A stretch of DNA of 64,000 nucleotides, from positions 7,957,001 through 8,021,000 of the forward strand of contig NC_091673.1 of NCBI RefSeq assembly GCF_042453785.1. The letters are read 5' to 3'. This DNA is from Malus domestica. Lineage: Eukaryota > Streptophyta > Magnoliopsida > Rosales > Rosaceae. The notes below the pieces were generated by a model. The model saw only the letters and a program-made list of their open reading frames with translations, was not told the origin of the DNA and did no database searches. The first letter of the stretch is position 1, and each line of letters starts with the position of its first letter. Both the position numbers and the translations under genes were made by a program. This document shows positions 48,933 through 60,935 of this stretch, one piece after another.

Positions 48933-51900
48933 TGGTATCAGAGCCTAGGTTGCAATTCTGGACATCTTGATAATTTCCTAGTGTCTTCTGTCAGAACTAT
49001 ACCGCCTCGTAGCGAGCCACGTAGTTCGGATGAGCCTAATTTCCCTGATATAGTAGTTTGGGGGGAAACTATTGCCATTGTGATTCAGTCTATTATCTAA
49101 AGGGACCTTTTGAGACTGGTTATAAGTTAAATTTGAATCCTTTAGGGATATGAAGGACCTAAGGGAGCAGATTGATGGCTTAATCAATTGGGAAAAGGCG
49201 TTTCAGATTATGCAAGGTTAAGGGAATTTTCCTCCCGATAGGTAGGTCGAGATGATTACCTAGTTTTTGAGTGATGAATCTGCATTTTGATGGAGATAGG
49301 AATGTTATCCGACAATATCGGAAGGACAACTGTTTGGAAGTTGTTTAAAGAATTGTTTAAGAAAAGTTCATTCCCCCGGCATATTGTGATGGTAGTAAAC
49401 AAGAAATTGCAAATGTGAGACGAGGAAAATGACGACGGATGAATATTATAGAAAGCTTACAGACTTGCCTTATTTCCATTCTGATGATGTTGTTAATTCG
49501 GTCGAGGTGTTATGTCGTTTTTGGCTGGATGATAAGAAGAAGTTGCGTTCTTTGGCGATCACTATCCATTGTACTTTTTACCAAGAGTTTACGGGATGCT
49601 GTTGGGCTTTGAAGACTTTGAGAATATGATCAGCGAGAGTAAAGAGGAATAAGAAAGGAATGAGAATCAGAATAAGACGATAAAGTTAAAGATTCGTCAT
49701 ATCAAAGACCTCGGAGGACTCAGAGCTTCAAAGGAAGTGAAATTAGAGCTAATTTTCCCAGCTTAAGTTTTACTGCCACTGGTCAGAGGCGAAGTGATAG
49801 ATTTACTAGTGATCCCAGATTTCTGAGACAAGATGACTCTGGTAGAGGAAATGTATAATTGTGTCAAGCTAGATTGCTATGGGGAATCAGTTAATTTTTG
49901 TTGACCTGGATGACCAGAGGTTACTTTTGGGGGTAAGTAAAGTGGAGTGAGTTATGTCATTATTCCTGTTGAGAGAGCAAAGAAGATTGTTATCAAAAGG
50001 CTGCCAAGATATTGAGTTCATATGGTGCTAAATGATGTTGATCCTAATAGTATGGAAGATGTAAAGATGGTTAGACATTTTCTTGGTGTATTCCCAGATG
50101 CCTTACCTAGATTGCCGCCAGGCAGAGATGTGGGTTTTATTATTGAATTGTTTTTAGGTACAAATCCTATGTTAGAGATTGGTTCAGGTTGAGTTAAAAG
50201 TTCCATTCAACTTATTATATCACATTGGAAAAGCTCCGGGTTATTTGTGAGGAAGAAAATGGACATTAAGGCTAGGCATTGATATTATGTAATTGAATCG
50301 GGTAACGATTGAGAGCTGTTATCCATTGTTGTGTATTGATGATTATTTGATCAGCTCTGAGGCGCCTGGGTACTTTCTGAGATTGACTTGAGGTCTGAAT
50401 GATATTAGTTGAAGATTAACAGTGGGGATGTTCATAAGACTGAATCCAGGACTCGTTATGGTCATTTCAAGTTGGGAGGCCATACGGAGTGACGAATGCA
50501 CCTGCTACTTTTATGAGTTTGCTGAAGGAAGTATTCCAGTGATATCTGGACCGGGTTGTTATTGTTTGCCATTGACGAGATTGATAAGATTAGAGCAGTG
50601 CATGCTAGATATTTAAAGTTGGTGTTGCAAAGATTGAGGGAACGTTGATGTATGCTAAGTTTAGCAAATGCTAATGTTGGATAAATTAATTATATCTACT
50701 TAAGGTATTCAAATGGATTCTTAAAAGAGTAGCAACGATTGAGAATTTGGAACAATTGCGAACTGTGACTGAGGTTCAGAGTTTTCTTGGATTAGCAGGA
50801 TATTATCGATAGTTCGTCCAAGATTTTAATTATTGCTTCGCCCTTGGCGAGATTGATGAGAAAAGAGGTTAAGTTTGAGTGGGATAAAAAAAAAAAAAAA
50901 ATTTGTGAGTAGAGCTTCAGCAAGTAAAGTATTCCCTCACTCATGCATCTGTTTTCGCACTCCCAGACGATAGTGGTAATTATGTGGTCTATAATAATAC
51001 TTCTTTGAATGTACTTGGATGCGTGTTGATGCAACATGGTAGGATGATTGCCTATGCTTCATGGCCATTGGGATCTCATAAGATGAATTACCCTAATTAT
51101 AATTTGGAATTAGCAGCTATCATCTTTGCTTTGAGAATTTGGAGACAATGTCTTTATGGGAAGAAAAGTGCATGATTGTTACAAATCAAAAGAGTACCCA
51201 ATATCTGTTTATTCAGAGGTATCTTAATCTTAGGCAACAAAGGTGGAATGAGTTGCTTAGTGATTATGATTGTGTGACGAGGGTGGTCAAGCTAATGTTG
51301 TGGCTGATGCATTTAGTAGGAAGACCCCAGTGAGAATTAATGCTTGGTACGCTTGCTATGTTCATCTTCTTGTGGATTTGAAATCTACTGGAGTAAAGTT
51401 GAGTATCAAAAATCGAGAAGAAGCCTTACTTGCTAATTTAATGCTTGGTACGCTTGCTATGTTCATCTTCTTGTGGATTTGAAATCTACTGGAGTAAAGT
51501 TGAGTATCAAAAATCGAGAAGAAGCCTTACTTGCTAATTTCTAAGTTGGACCCATTTGGTAGATCGTACTCGATACTCGAGCGTTTGACGAAGAAATTCA
51601 AGAATTTATTTAAAGCAAGGAATAACGGGAAAAAGAAGGACCTTAGAGTTAGAGAATCAGATGGCAAGCCTATGCAAAAGAACAAAGTGTTTATGCCTAA
51701 TGGTGTGGAATTAAAGAAAGCAATTTTGACGATGTACATTATTCCACTTCTACAATGCATCCCAAAAGTACTAAGATTTATCATACCGTTCGTTCATGTA
51801 CTATTGACGGGTATGAAAAGAGGAATGGCGAAGTATGTTAGTAGGCGTATCATCAGTCATCAGGTTAAAGCAGAAAGAAATAAGTCTTTTGGAATAATGT

Positions 51901-52830
51901 AGTCATTTCCCATTCCACGGTGGAAATGGGAGAATATTACTATGGATTTCGTGGACAAGCTTCCTCGTATACAAAATAGTTAGGTTGGAATTTGAATAAT
52001 AATTGATCGGCTGGTGACGTCAACGTATGTTACTTCAGTATGAGAACACCAACCTTTCCAGACAAGCGCAACATTTATTTGTTTGTTTTATGGAAAAAGA
52101 GATTTGGGATCTGTTAAACTTCTTGGGTATGTTGGTCCCTTCAGTTTGTTCCCTAGAGTAACGCCATAAGGCCGTGTAAAGCTATGTCTTGTGTTTCGAA
52201 ATTGTTAGAATTGGGGACGGATAGTATTCAAGGCCCTGAGTTAGTGGATGAGACTATTCGGAATATTCAAGTAATTAAGTCTAACCTGGAAGTGGGCCAG
52301 GATCGGCTGAAGAGCTTAGCAGACAAACATGCCACTGACCGGATGTATATGTAGGTGATCGAATGATTTTGAAATTATCACCTTGGAAAAGTATGATTCG
52401 TTTTAAAAAAGAAAAACAAGTAAGTCCTAGATACGTCAGACCATCTGTGATCATTGAACGAGTCAGTGAAGTTACGTACGGGCTGAGTTGCCTCCAGAGC
52501 CGATGAAAGGGCATGATATGTTTTATGTTTCGATACTTCGACATTAAACCTCATATCCTTCACGAGTGATACCTTCTCAACCTTTGGAAGTCAATATGGA
52601 TTTGACGTATGATGAGGAGCCAGTGCCTATCTTTTATTAGAAAGATGATGTACTGAGAAATAAGACTATGAGTTTGGTGAAAGTTTATGGAGGAATCTTT
52701 CAGTGGAAGAAGCTACTTAGAAATCAAAGAATCGAATGAGAGAGATGTGTTTCGGGCTGTTTCATGGATATTGATGGATTGTAAAGATTGTGTAAATTTC
52801 GAGGACGAAATTTCTGTAAGGTGGGTAGAT
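48933..52830 (+). pseudogene. Decayed gag-pol of young Ty3 element
   Basis: Recognisable remains in Ty3 order: gag-like piece 49429-49629 (MTTDEYYRKLTDL), reverse transcriptase fragments 50000-50800 with stops and shifts, RNase H piece 50984-51330 ([19 protein letters not shown] and VADAFSRK), and integrase fragments 51900-52550 (WENITMDFV near 51930). No frame is longer than about 125 codons. A roughly 104-bp tandem duplication lies at 51339-51545 (TGCTTGGTACGCTTGCTATG repeated). Confidence 0.85.
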
Positions 52831-55123
52831 TGTGACAGCCCGTCCCTAATTTTAAGAATTTTTAAAGTTTTAATAAAGGATTTTACAAAAATGCCCTTCG
52901 AGGCACGCACATCATTCGAGGTTAATCGTTGTGTCGTGCCATCTAAGATTTGTTTTCTTGGCATATCCTCGTAGTACTCGTCGTTACGGACGTGTGGGCG
53001 CAGACGGTTCGTGATTTGGAGTTATATCGAAGAAGTTATTAACGTTTGAAATTTGGAATTTTAAGGAATTATAATTTTAGTAAAATATAGAAATTCTTTT
53101 ATTAAAATTTGGATGGCCCAGATTAAAGGATTTTGAAATGGATGGCTGGGATGAGAAAAATGAAAGTTTTGTGTGGGTGTGTGCGTGGGAAGAACCAGAA
53201 AACAGAAAAGAGGAAGAGAGATTGGGCAAAAACTGCCCAATCGGAGAAGAAGGAGAGAGAGCGAATCAGAGGCAGAGAGGGGAAGAAACTGACCAATCGG
53301 AACAGGGAAAGGAGGAAGGGAGAGAGGGTGAGAAGCGGAGGAAAAGAGGAAATGGGTTGGGGAGAACCCGTGGGTCGTTTCGACCCGGCGGTGCCCACGC
53401 CCAAATTCGATGGATTTCGTCCAAATTTCCGACGAATTGAGTCAAGGTACCACTCCTAATCATCATCTAGGCCTTCCCTCTTTACGTTTCACCCCAAGAA
53501 TCATTGAATTTCGTTGTGATTTCGCGAAGAACACCCCTACGGGTGCCGCGACCCTTTTGTTTAAATTCTCCAAATTTTGAAATGTTTTCTTTCAATTACT
53601 AACACCTTTAGCATTCCTTTAGGACCTAGAACAAAGCCCAAGAGGTAATTGAGGCGTTGGAACAAGTTTGAAGGTCGAATTGGAAACACCCAAATTCTAG
53701 GGTTCTTCACGGTTTTGGTGAAATTGAAGCACTTCCAGGCCAAATTGGCCTTGGTCTCAGGTATGAAAGTTGTTCTACTCATTGAGATCTTCAAATCTGC
53801 AAATTTTGGTAATTTTTGGAAATAGTTGAATTTTCCGGCGAGCCGGGGGCGGCCAACCGCCACCCGCGGCGGCCCGCGCGGCGGCGCGTGGCCAATGGCC
53901 CGCCAATGTCATTATTAGCTTGTGATTAAGGTTCTAGGTTCTGTTTTGATAATTGATGGACGTAAATTGAATAATTGAACCTAAGTTGGTTACGATTCGT
54001 GGTTAGATGAAAATGTGAATTGACGATCCGACCGTTGGATCGTCATCAAACTTTGATACGTTGTAATACGTAATATTTGAGGATTATAGGAACTTACGGA
54101 TTGGGAATCCGATTTACGGATCTTCTGGAATTGAAGTTGTAAGTTCATAAAATAGAATGTTAACCGTCACTTAGTTTTGGAAATTGACGAAGATCCGACC
54201 GTTGGATGGTAATGAAATTTTAGGATGTTGTCCTAGAGGTATATTGTGGACCTCTGGAAGTTACGGATTTGAAATCTGAATTGCAGATCATCCGGATCGA
54301 ACTACGTAGTGACGTGTCTTATATAAGTTATGTATTCTATCGGCAGAATTTCTGAGGTTGGATTTGATTGTTGTTCTAGGCGCTAATCGTCATGACGCCT
54401 TGATGTACGGTGCTAGGGAGTTGTGGGCGAACTCCAGGTGAGTGGGCAGTTTTGTTTTCGTATTACCTATATACTATTGTTTTTCCCAGAAAAAAATGCT
54501 TTTATGCGAAATTATGTTTTGAAAATGCCATGCATAGAATTAATTGGAAAATGTGAATTTCATATGAGTTATATGATTGATATATGAGGCATACATGTTG
54601 CATGGTGCTGTGGAGGCACAGGTAAGTCAGGTGAGTTCGTTTATTCATTGAATTGTTGTTGTTGAGATGTTTGAGCTCATAATCTGCACCCTAGGTGTTA
54701 GTGCTTATATTATTCACCACACCGCACGCTCGCCTTGGATCCAAGTAGGTGGATGTCGTACAGACCATGTGAGGGTTCCGACATGCCAGTCGTACAGACC
54801 ATTAGAGGGGTTCCGACTGGTGGGTGACCTTAGATATGCGCGCTGATGATATGATGAGAGAAGCACTAGAGCGTATTTTACACCTTTCATCGTATAGACT
54901 ACCTTACGTAGTTCCGAGTGATGTGCAGAGTAGGGCCGTATAGGTCACTGTGGTGACTCCGGCTTAGTGAGATATTGAGCTATTGAATTAATCGTATAGG
55001 ACCAACTGCAGGGTCTCCGATTGATTCCTTATTTCACCTGATTTATATTTTGATTTATGGCATGGCATGTTTTTCTTGAAAAATGTTAAAGATTTGGGAT
55101 TCAAGCTTTGAGATTTCATATGG

Positions 55124-55171
<48 letters not shown>

Positions 55172-55541
55172 TGAAAAGTGTTAAAGGTTTGAGATTTGAG
55201 CTTTTTGCTTATATATATGTTATATATATGCTATTTTCTGGGAAAGTATACAGGTTTTACGGTGAGGGGTTATAAATGTTTTAAATGAAAAGTCTTCGAA
55301 AAACTTTGTTTTACTGACCCACTCAATTTTGTTTTGCGCCCCTCCAGGTTCAAGTTAGCAGAGCTTTGGTGGCCACGAGGAATCCAACGGTGTTCTGACA
55401 GAATTCACAAAAGTAGGACTCACCCTCGGGTGTGTTATCTTAGTAATTGGAATTTTTTTTTTAAAGCTTCCGAACTGTGTAAATGGTTACGTCACTCTCA
55501 CGTGACGGCCAGCACGCCCTCCTTCGGGACGGGGTGTGTCA
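52831..55541 (+). repeat. 3' LTR of young Ty3 element
   Basis: Near-identical to the 5' LTR. The (TA)n run lies at about 55126-55170. Confidence 0.95.
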
Positions 55542-56226
55542 ACTTTGGTATGATCAAGTCAACAGACTCACGAACATCCTTCAATTGGAATCACTCCAAA
55601 ATTCATCCGTTTGACTATTTTTTGCTCCAGAAGAAGTCGAATGTCCTACATTGAAAATACATAACAAAGTATCAAAGTTCACACAAAATAACCAATAAAT
55701 TAATACTAAGAATATGATAAAATATATAGTATAAAATCGACTCATCACTTAACAATATAATCATATTGACAAGTCATCAAGATTCAAGACTCACAGCAAA
55801 AAACATAGGTACAAAAATTCAAAATATTCAAGTATGCAGGAATGGTTAGATAAATGTCAAGATGTGACCAAACGGCCACGATCTCAAACTGTAGTCAGTG
55901 TGATCCCTTAACTACCGAAAAAAGTTTTGCCTCCTCTGTGTACACAGTACAGTGGTCATGAACTTGTAGAAGACTGAAGAAAAATTGCCGATTTATCAAA
56001 TAGACCGAGAATGTGATTTATACCTGTGGTAAGTATGGATAGTTCTTCCTTTAAATGCAGCAATTGTATGCTCTACAAATCCAGACTCATTCAAGGTGTC
56101 TGTATGGATGTTAACCTGTCAAGATCAGAATTGGTATTTGAAGATATTAAACTCGTAAGATCCTACCACCGGAAACAGCCTATGAGACCTAACATGAAAT
56201 AAAGATCATAATATAGCACCTAGATG

Positions 56227-57505
56227 CAGTGGCGAAGTCAGGAATTATCGGAGAAAGGGGTGAAATGTAAAAGGATAAAAGGCGATCACTTGAAGAAATA
56301 ATTGAATTTCAATGAGACATCCTTAAACTGGTTACCTCCTTGAAGTTGTTTAATTGAGTTCGTAGAATCAGATTTAACTATGATCCACTAATTCAGTGGT
56401 TTTGTTTAACCAACAAGAGCACCAAAAAAGCCAAGTAGATGATGAAAAACTACAAGATGCATAATGACATTGAAAAAAGGGAATTAACCCAAAAAGCTTG
56501 AGTTATTTCTTCAAACCAACTCAAATTATTCAACAAAGACAGTACTAATCTTGTGAAACCAAAACTCTCTTTTGCTCATCTTCTGGACATTATCCTCCTG
56601 CCACTCACGATACATCGAAAAGTGTTCCAATGGCACCTTCAGATCCACAATACCTTCATTGTCAAACCTAACAAAATACAAGCAACAATCTTGCACGAAA
56701 AATACACACCATTTCCATTATACTAATCGCAGCGGAATTCCAAATTCAGCTAATCCAATTCCTAAGGACTTCATATTGGTGTTTTCAACATTAATATTTG
56801 TCCCTTTCAAAAAAGAGTCCTTATGTTATTTTTCATTCAGCAAACAAAATACAACCTTTCCTATTCATATTCAATTATCAATTAAATAAAACTATGGTTT
56901 TGAGAAACAGAATCCAAACACAATTAAAACAACCCATAATTCAATTTTTCTTTACACCCATTAGAAAAAACATAAATCTTCAAAACCCATAAAAAGTTTA
57001 AGAATTACCTGTTTGAGTAAAGAGACGAATCAAACATGTTTGTGGGATGTGTGGTCAAAACAGTTGATTAGAGCAGACACGGCTGGGATTTAGGGGGGTT
57101 GAATAGTGTGCCTGGGATTTGGGGGCACACACAACTCTGGGCTCCCTGGTTTTCAAAAGGGAAGGGGACTGAACGGGGGAGTGAGGGTGGAGGTAAGTGG
57201 GGACAAGTCGTTCCCCCTTTAATTAATTTTTTTTTTCAATCACTAAACGAAACAACGTCATTTCAGTTAAAGAATATTTTAATTTTTTTAATCACTAAAG
57301 TAAATGGTGTCGTTTTGTTTAAGGGTTTTTAGAAAAAAATAAAAATTTAGAACATTGCTGCACAGCGCAGCAACAGCAACCCAGAAAATCAAAAGTTGCC
57401 ATAACTTCCGACGGGACCAGAAGGGCGGAACCACCGCTTTTGGGCTTGATTTTTGGCGAGAGGAGGGGCGGGCGCCCTCCTTGCTCCTCTGTAGCTTCGC
57501 CACTG
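56227..57505. mobile_element. Non-autonomous hAT-like element B joining urease and lipoxygenase sequence
   Basis: 1,279 bp with 11-bp inverted ends CAGTGGCGAAG/CTTCGCCACTG. The left neighbour is a urease intron; the right neighbour is the lipoxygenase exon 1/promoter fragment. The 8 bp on either side (CCTAGATG, TTCACCGT) do not match. No transposase; the open frames 56572-56992 are unrecognised and AT-rich. Confidence 0.72.
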
Positions 57506-57912
57506 TTCACCGTATACATATCTCCCTCTGAGATTGAAGTTTAATGCTTTATAGTAACAAGAAAAGTGAGACGCTGATGAGTGACAAACTGATGATATAT
57601 ATAAGGAAACAGAGTGTCGGTGAAACGACGGCGTACTTGTGTATTTTGTGGGATTAAAGAGGCGGGTCAACGGCGGCGGTTGACTTGAGAGTAGCAGTGG
57701 TGGACTGTTTCACCGTATACATATCTCCTCTGAGATTGAAGTTTAATGCTTTATAGTAACAAGAAAAGTGAGATGCTGATGAGTGACGAACTGATGATAT
57801 ATATAAGGAAACATAATGTCGGTGAAACGACGGCGTACTTGTGTATTTTGGGGGGATTAAAGAAGACAATGGCTGTCGGAGAGAGTGAGATTGACTGATC
57901 ACTAAACTAAAG
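57506..57912 (-). pseudogene. Two tandem lipoxygenase 5'-end fragments
   Basis: 57506-57660 and 57661-57912 both repeat the start of lipoxygenase exon 1 and its leader and promoter (TATACATATCTCC, GTGAAACGACGGCGTACTTG, with the TATA box). The second also keeps GGTTGACTTGAGAG from exon 1 and the CACTAAACTAAAGCTAG promoter end. They lack the rest of the gene. The pair is a local tandem duplication not found in block 1. Confidence 0.78.
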
Positions 57913-57949
57913 CTAGTAAGTTTCCAAAAAAAAAAAAAAGTAAGGCTAG

Positions 57950-58450
57950 TAGGGGGTGGGGACTTCTGGATTCGCTTTACTTAATACTTTTTAAATGTTA
58001 GGAGGAACAACAACAAAGACTCCCAAGTGAGAGAGTGAGGGAAGAATTAGTGGAAATCAAATTCGTATTAGAGTGCATAAGAGAAGTGTTATTGGCATTC
58101 TAAAATCTTATTTTACACTTGTATTTTTCTTTACAAATATATAAAGTTTGGAGTGTAGAATGAGATTTTTGGAATGCCAATAACAATTTCCAATGCATAA
58201 TTATTATTATTTTCAGCTATTACACAGCATTAATAATAACGTTAACTTAATCACAAAGGGCAAAAATTACGTAAGACGTGTGAACACAACACACATGCAA
58301 AACTATGTTTCAAATTTTGAGTTGGTAGTTGCAAGGAAAAAGTAGATTTTTTTTGCTAAAATGATTGTCATAACTCCTCACTTTAATTTTTAAGATTTAA
58401 AATTGATAAAAATGGTTCTTGAATTTTTTCCACCGTCAATCCTTTTGGTC
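57950..58450. repeat. Lipoxygenase upstream flank, block 2 copy
   Basis: Counterpart of 20070-20480. An extra AT-rich stretch (about 58085-58195), with inverted pieces ATTGGCATTCTAAAATCTTA and GATTTTTGGAATGCCAATAA, is absent in block 1 and looks like a small foldback insertion of about 110 bp. No gene. Confidence 0.6.
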
Positions 58451-58879
58451 ATTTTGTAAAAAAAAAATTTGTTAAATAAAAATCAAAATGACACAAATAA
58501 TCTCAATTTAATAAACAATGAATCAAAATAATTTAAAATAATTAAGAATCTTTTTGTCAAAATGATTTGAAAGAAATCTCTCCTAGATAGGAATCCATTC
58601 CACACCACTCTTCAGCCTTCGCACTAAAATTTGTAAAGTTTGCCGAACTTTTTTAAAATAGTAAATGCCTAATTTTCCAACGTCATGAAACTTGAAAACA
58701 ATTGTATTATTGGGGTGATACGGAATTTTAAAAATTTATTAGCTTCTCCTTCAGATATATAATGTTGGATACATATGTATATTAGGCGAGACTCGGTACA
58801 TATTGATCAATATGGACTTGTCATGACATGAGTGCAGATACAATAAAAGTGTAAAGCATTTCAGGAAAAAACTAGAAGA

Positions 58880-59603
58880 GATTAATTTTTTATTCTGTCG
58901 AACATAAACTTTATTGACAGAAGAAGACAATACAAGAGATAAACATAAAAACAAGCTGAAAGCAGGCTAAGAGGACATAGAAGCCCAAGCAAAGCACATG
59001 ATGACTGAATTAGACTCATTTTGTTGGCGGAAGTCGTCACTGCCACAACTACCAAACACCTCACCATTCCATTGGTCAGGCCGGCTGATTCGTCATCGGT
59101 GCCAACAAGAAACAAATGCCCCAAAAACAAAGATACAAAGTAGCCCCAGATGAAAAACAAACCAAATCACTAACTTCACAACATCAAAATCCACAAACAA
59201 TACATAAAATTGCTTCAAAAACACTCAGCCAACAAAACGAACAAACAACACCAGCAACCATGTCAACCACCCGAGGACCAACAAACGAAGAATTTTGATA
59301 CTAACAAAACAAGTAGACAAAACACCATCAGAACCGTAGAAAGAAGCGGTATAGACCCAAACAACCAAAGTGATTTTGCATACCTTCCTCTAACTGAATG
59401 ACGACTCGCTCTCAAGGCGGGTAGCAAACATAGTGGTCAAATAAGGCTTCTCATTCGAAAGCAAGCATCTAACAGGAGTATTAACGGTGGAAGTGGAGGA
59501 TAGAGGAGAACAATTGTGTGAGACACAAAGGATGGGAGGATAGAGGGGAAACAGTTGTGTGAGGGTAACATTATTTGTGACACATAACACATACATAGTG
59601 AAA
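58880..59603 (-). other. 3' flank of BAHD gene 2
   Basis: Counterpart of 20900-21629, including the minus-strand signal CAATAAAGTTTATG at about 58905. Either a long 3' UTR or an old repeat tail. Confidence 0.4.
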
Positions 59604-60935
59604 TTAATTTCCACAGCTCAGCAGGACCCGACCGGCTGGAGAAACATAAGAGAGCAACTCGCTATCACATTCAAATTTGGCCATGACTCTCTCCTCCAAG
59701 CTAACATATGCCTCTATTCCATCACCCTCCTTGGTGTCCATGAAAAGCACTAGGTTCTTGTAGGTCAGTGCCGGTGATCCCACCCACGCAGGTTTACCCC
59801 AACCAAAGTCATTTTCATAGAGAGGAAACCTACAATAGCTACTGAAGCTAAGTACCGCAACCATGTCTCCTCTCTTGAAATTATCAGCAGCTTTCTTCAT
59901 CAAACCCAAGTGCTTCTCACCCTGCCTTTGTAATTGCTTCACGTACTCATTGTCAATCTTGCTTATCGCTTCTCGCACCTCCCCAATCACCACCCCATCA
60001 CATTCTTCCTGCCCGCCATAACTGATTCGCAATGGTGATGTCATGGAAAAACGAAAAAGATTTCCAAAAGAATGTTGAGGCAATGGTGGACTAAACCGCG
60101 GACGTAGGTTCACTGCATGGATCACCATGTACAACTTATTCACGGTACAATCCTTTGTGGCCGCCACATATCGACTCCATATGAAAGCGGATAAGGTCTC
60201 AACACGCGTGGGGTGTTTTAGTTGGAGGCTTTTCATATCTTTTTCATATTTTGCTTGGAGGGTCTCTATTTTAGAGGCATTGAACACGAACCTCTTTGTC
60301 ACTCTATCTTTTGTGATTCCAACGCCTCCATCGAATCCAGTATTTAACTCCTTTGGTGGGAAGAGTGTGGCTGACACAAATTGTGGAGGGTCTATGTTGG
60401 CTTGTTCCCCACGGGCGATGGCTGCCCAAATTTTGCTGAACGTGAAATAGGACAACCCATCAGCAATCTTGTGAGAAATGCATTGGCCAATAGCAAACCC
60501 TCCACACCGAAATATGTTGAGCTGGACCCCAAAGGGTAATGGATTGGTAATATCATCAAGTTCAAATGGCATGAACTTGTTAAGTTCACCAGGGTTGGGG
60601 TTGCTGAGAACATCAGAGAGAGTGCAATTCAGCACTCGAGCTTCGACGTAGGGGATGCCCTCGTCATTGCAATGTATGAAGCGGTTGTCTTTGATTCGAC
60701 CGGCTAGCGGGTAGAATAGCGATAGGGCCTCGGATAAGGAGTTCTTAAGGTGGTTGGATATTTCAGTGATGTTGGGATGTATATTGGCATTGTATTCATA
60801 GAAGAGGAGCAGCGGGTTGTAGACTTGGGGAGCCATTTGATCAAGAAAGGAAAATTGGTAATGGCGAAGGTGGCCAGGAGTTGGAGAAGATGGTTTGATA
60901 TTCTCATTGGAGATCACTTCAACCTCAACCTTCAT
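59604..60935 (-). CDS. BAHD acyltransferase, block 2 copy
   Basis: Intact intronless paralogue of the gene at 21630-22961, 443 aa from the ATG at 60935. HxxxD is present as HKIAD, and DFGWGKP is kept. Differences are scattered and mild (for example FRCGG for FQCGG, CISHK for CVSHK, FRFSMTS for FRVAMTS, YGGQEEC for NGGEEEC), so substrate choice may be the same or only slightly shifted. Here the frame extends upstream to an ATG at 61010, adding 25 mostly hydrophobic residues (MYTLIVLLSTLISSN...). This ATG lies about 50 bp below the TATA box and could be used. Gene 1 lacks the inserted bases that create it. Family-wide conservation starts at 60935. Confidence 0.92.
   Translation of the reverse strand: MKVEVEVISNENIKPSSPTPGHLRHYQFSFLDQMAPQVYNPLLLFYEYNANIHPNITEISNHLKNSLSEALSLFYPLAGRIKDNRFIHCNDEGIPYVEARVLNCTLSDVLSNPNPGELNKFMPFELDDITNPLPFGVQLNIFRCGGFAIGQCISHKIADGLSYFTFSKIWAAIARGEQANIDPPQFVSATLFPPKELNTGFDGGVGITKDRVTKRFVFNASKIETLQAKYEKDMKSLQLKHPTRVETLSAFIWSRYVAATKDCTVNKLYMVIHAVNLRPRFSPPLPQHSFGNLFRFSMTSPLRISYGGQEECDGVVIGEVREAISKIDNEYVKQLQRQGEKHLGLMKKAADNFKRGDMVAVLSFSSYCRFPLYENDFGWGKPAWVGSPALTYKNLVLFMDTKEGDGIEAYVSLEERVMAKFECDSELLSYVSPAGRVLLSCGN

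Larger units (their letters stand above)
46219..55541 (+). mobile_element. Very young Ty3/gypsy element with 2.7-kb LTRs and decayed interior
   Basis: 9,323 bp. Perfect 5-bp duplication ACTTT (46214-46218, 55542-55546). LTRs 46219-48930 (2,712 bp) and 52831-55541 (2,711 bp) read the same line by line, except about one base next to the TA repeat. Primer site TGGTATCAGAGC (48933-48944) fits initiator tRNA-Met. Long LTRs and this primer site suggest a Tekay/Del-like lineage (inference). The interior has only broken gag-pol pieces. Confidence 0.93.
44928..55747. mobile_element. Solo-LTR-like element in urease copy 2, split by a Ty3 element
   Basis: Left part 44928-46218 begins TGATAGGGAA; right part 55547-55747 ends CGACTCATCA. 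The duplication is CTTAG/CTTAA (44923-44927, 55748-55752). Block 1 shows the empty site at about 13428. Same family as 14386-15845, which also supplies the uninterrupted version of the point where the Ty3 element landed. Confidence 0.82.
42506..56115 (-). pseudogene. URE: Urease pseudogene, block 2 copy
   Basis: Exon remains on minus: 42511-42719 (C-terminus to SRNYFM, last codons cut off by the copia), about 42802-42875 ([18 protein letters not shown]), 43071-43205 ([20 protein letters not shown]), 43912-44078, 44401-44559 ([19 protein letters not shown]), 44655-44784 ([19 protein letters not shown]), 56024-56115. One base is missing in the exon at 43912 (YIAK-TINP). Everything 5' of 56115, including the LKLHEDWG lysine exon still present in copy 1, is gone. 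The break points differ from copy 1, so the two copies decayed separately. Introns carry an hAT element, a solo-LTR-like element and a 9.3-kb Ty3 element. Confidence 0.9.

Noticed and set aside
7974..56115. Functional urease gene(s)
   Set aside because: Both copies lack exons and carry frameshifts and insertions; no splicing scheme restores a full enzyme.
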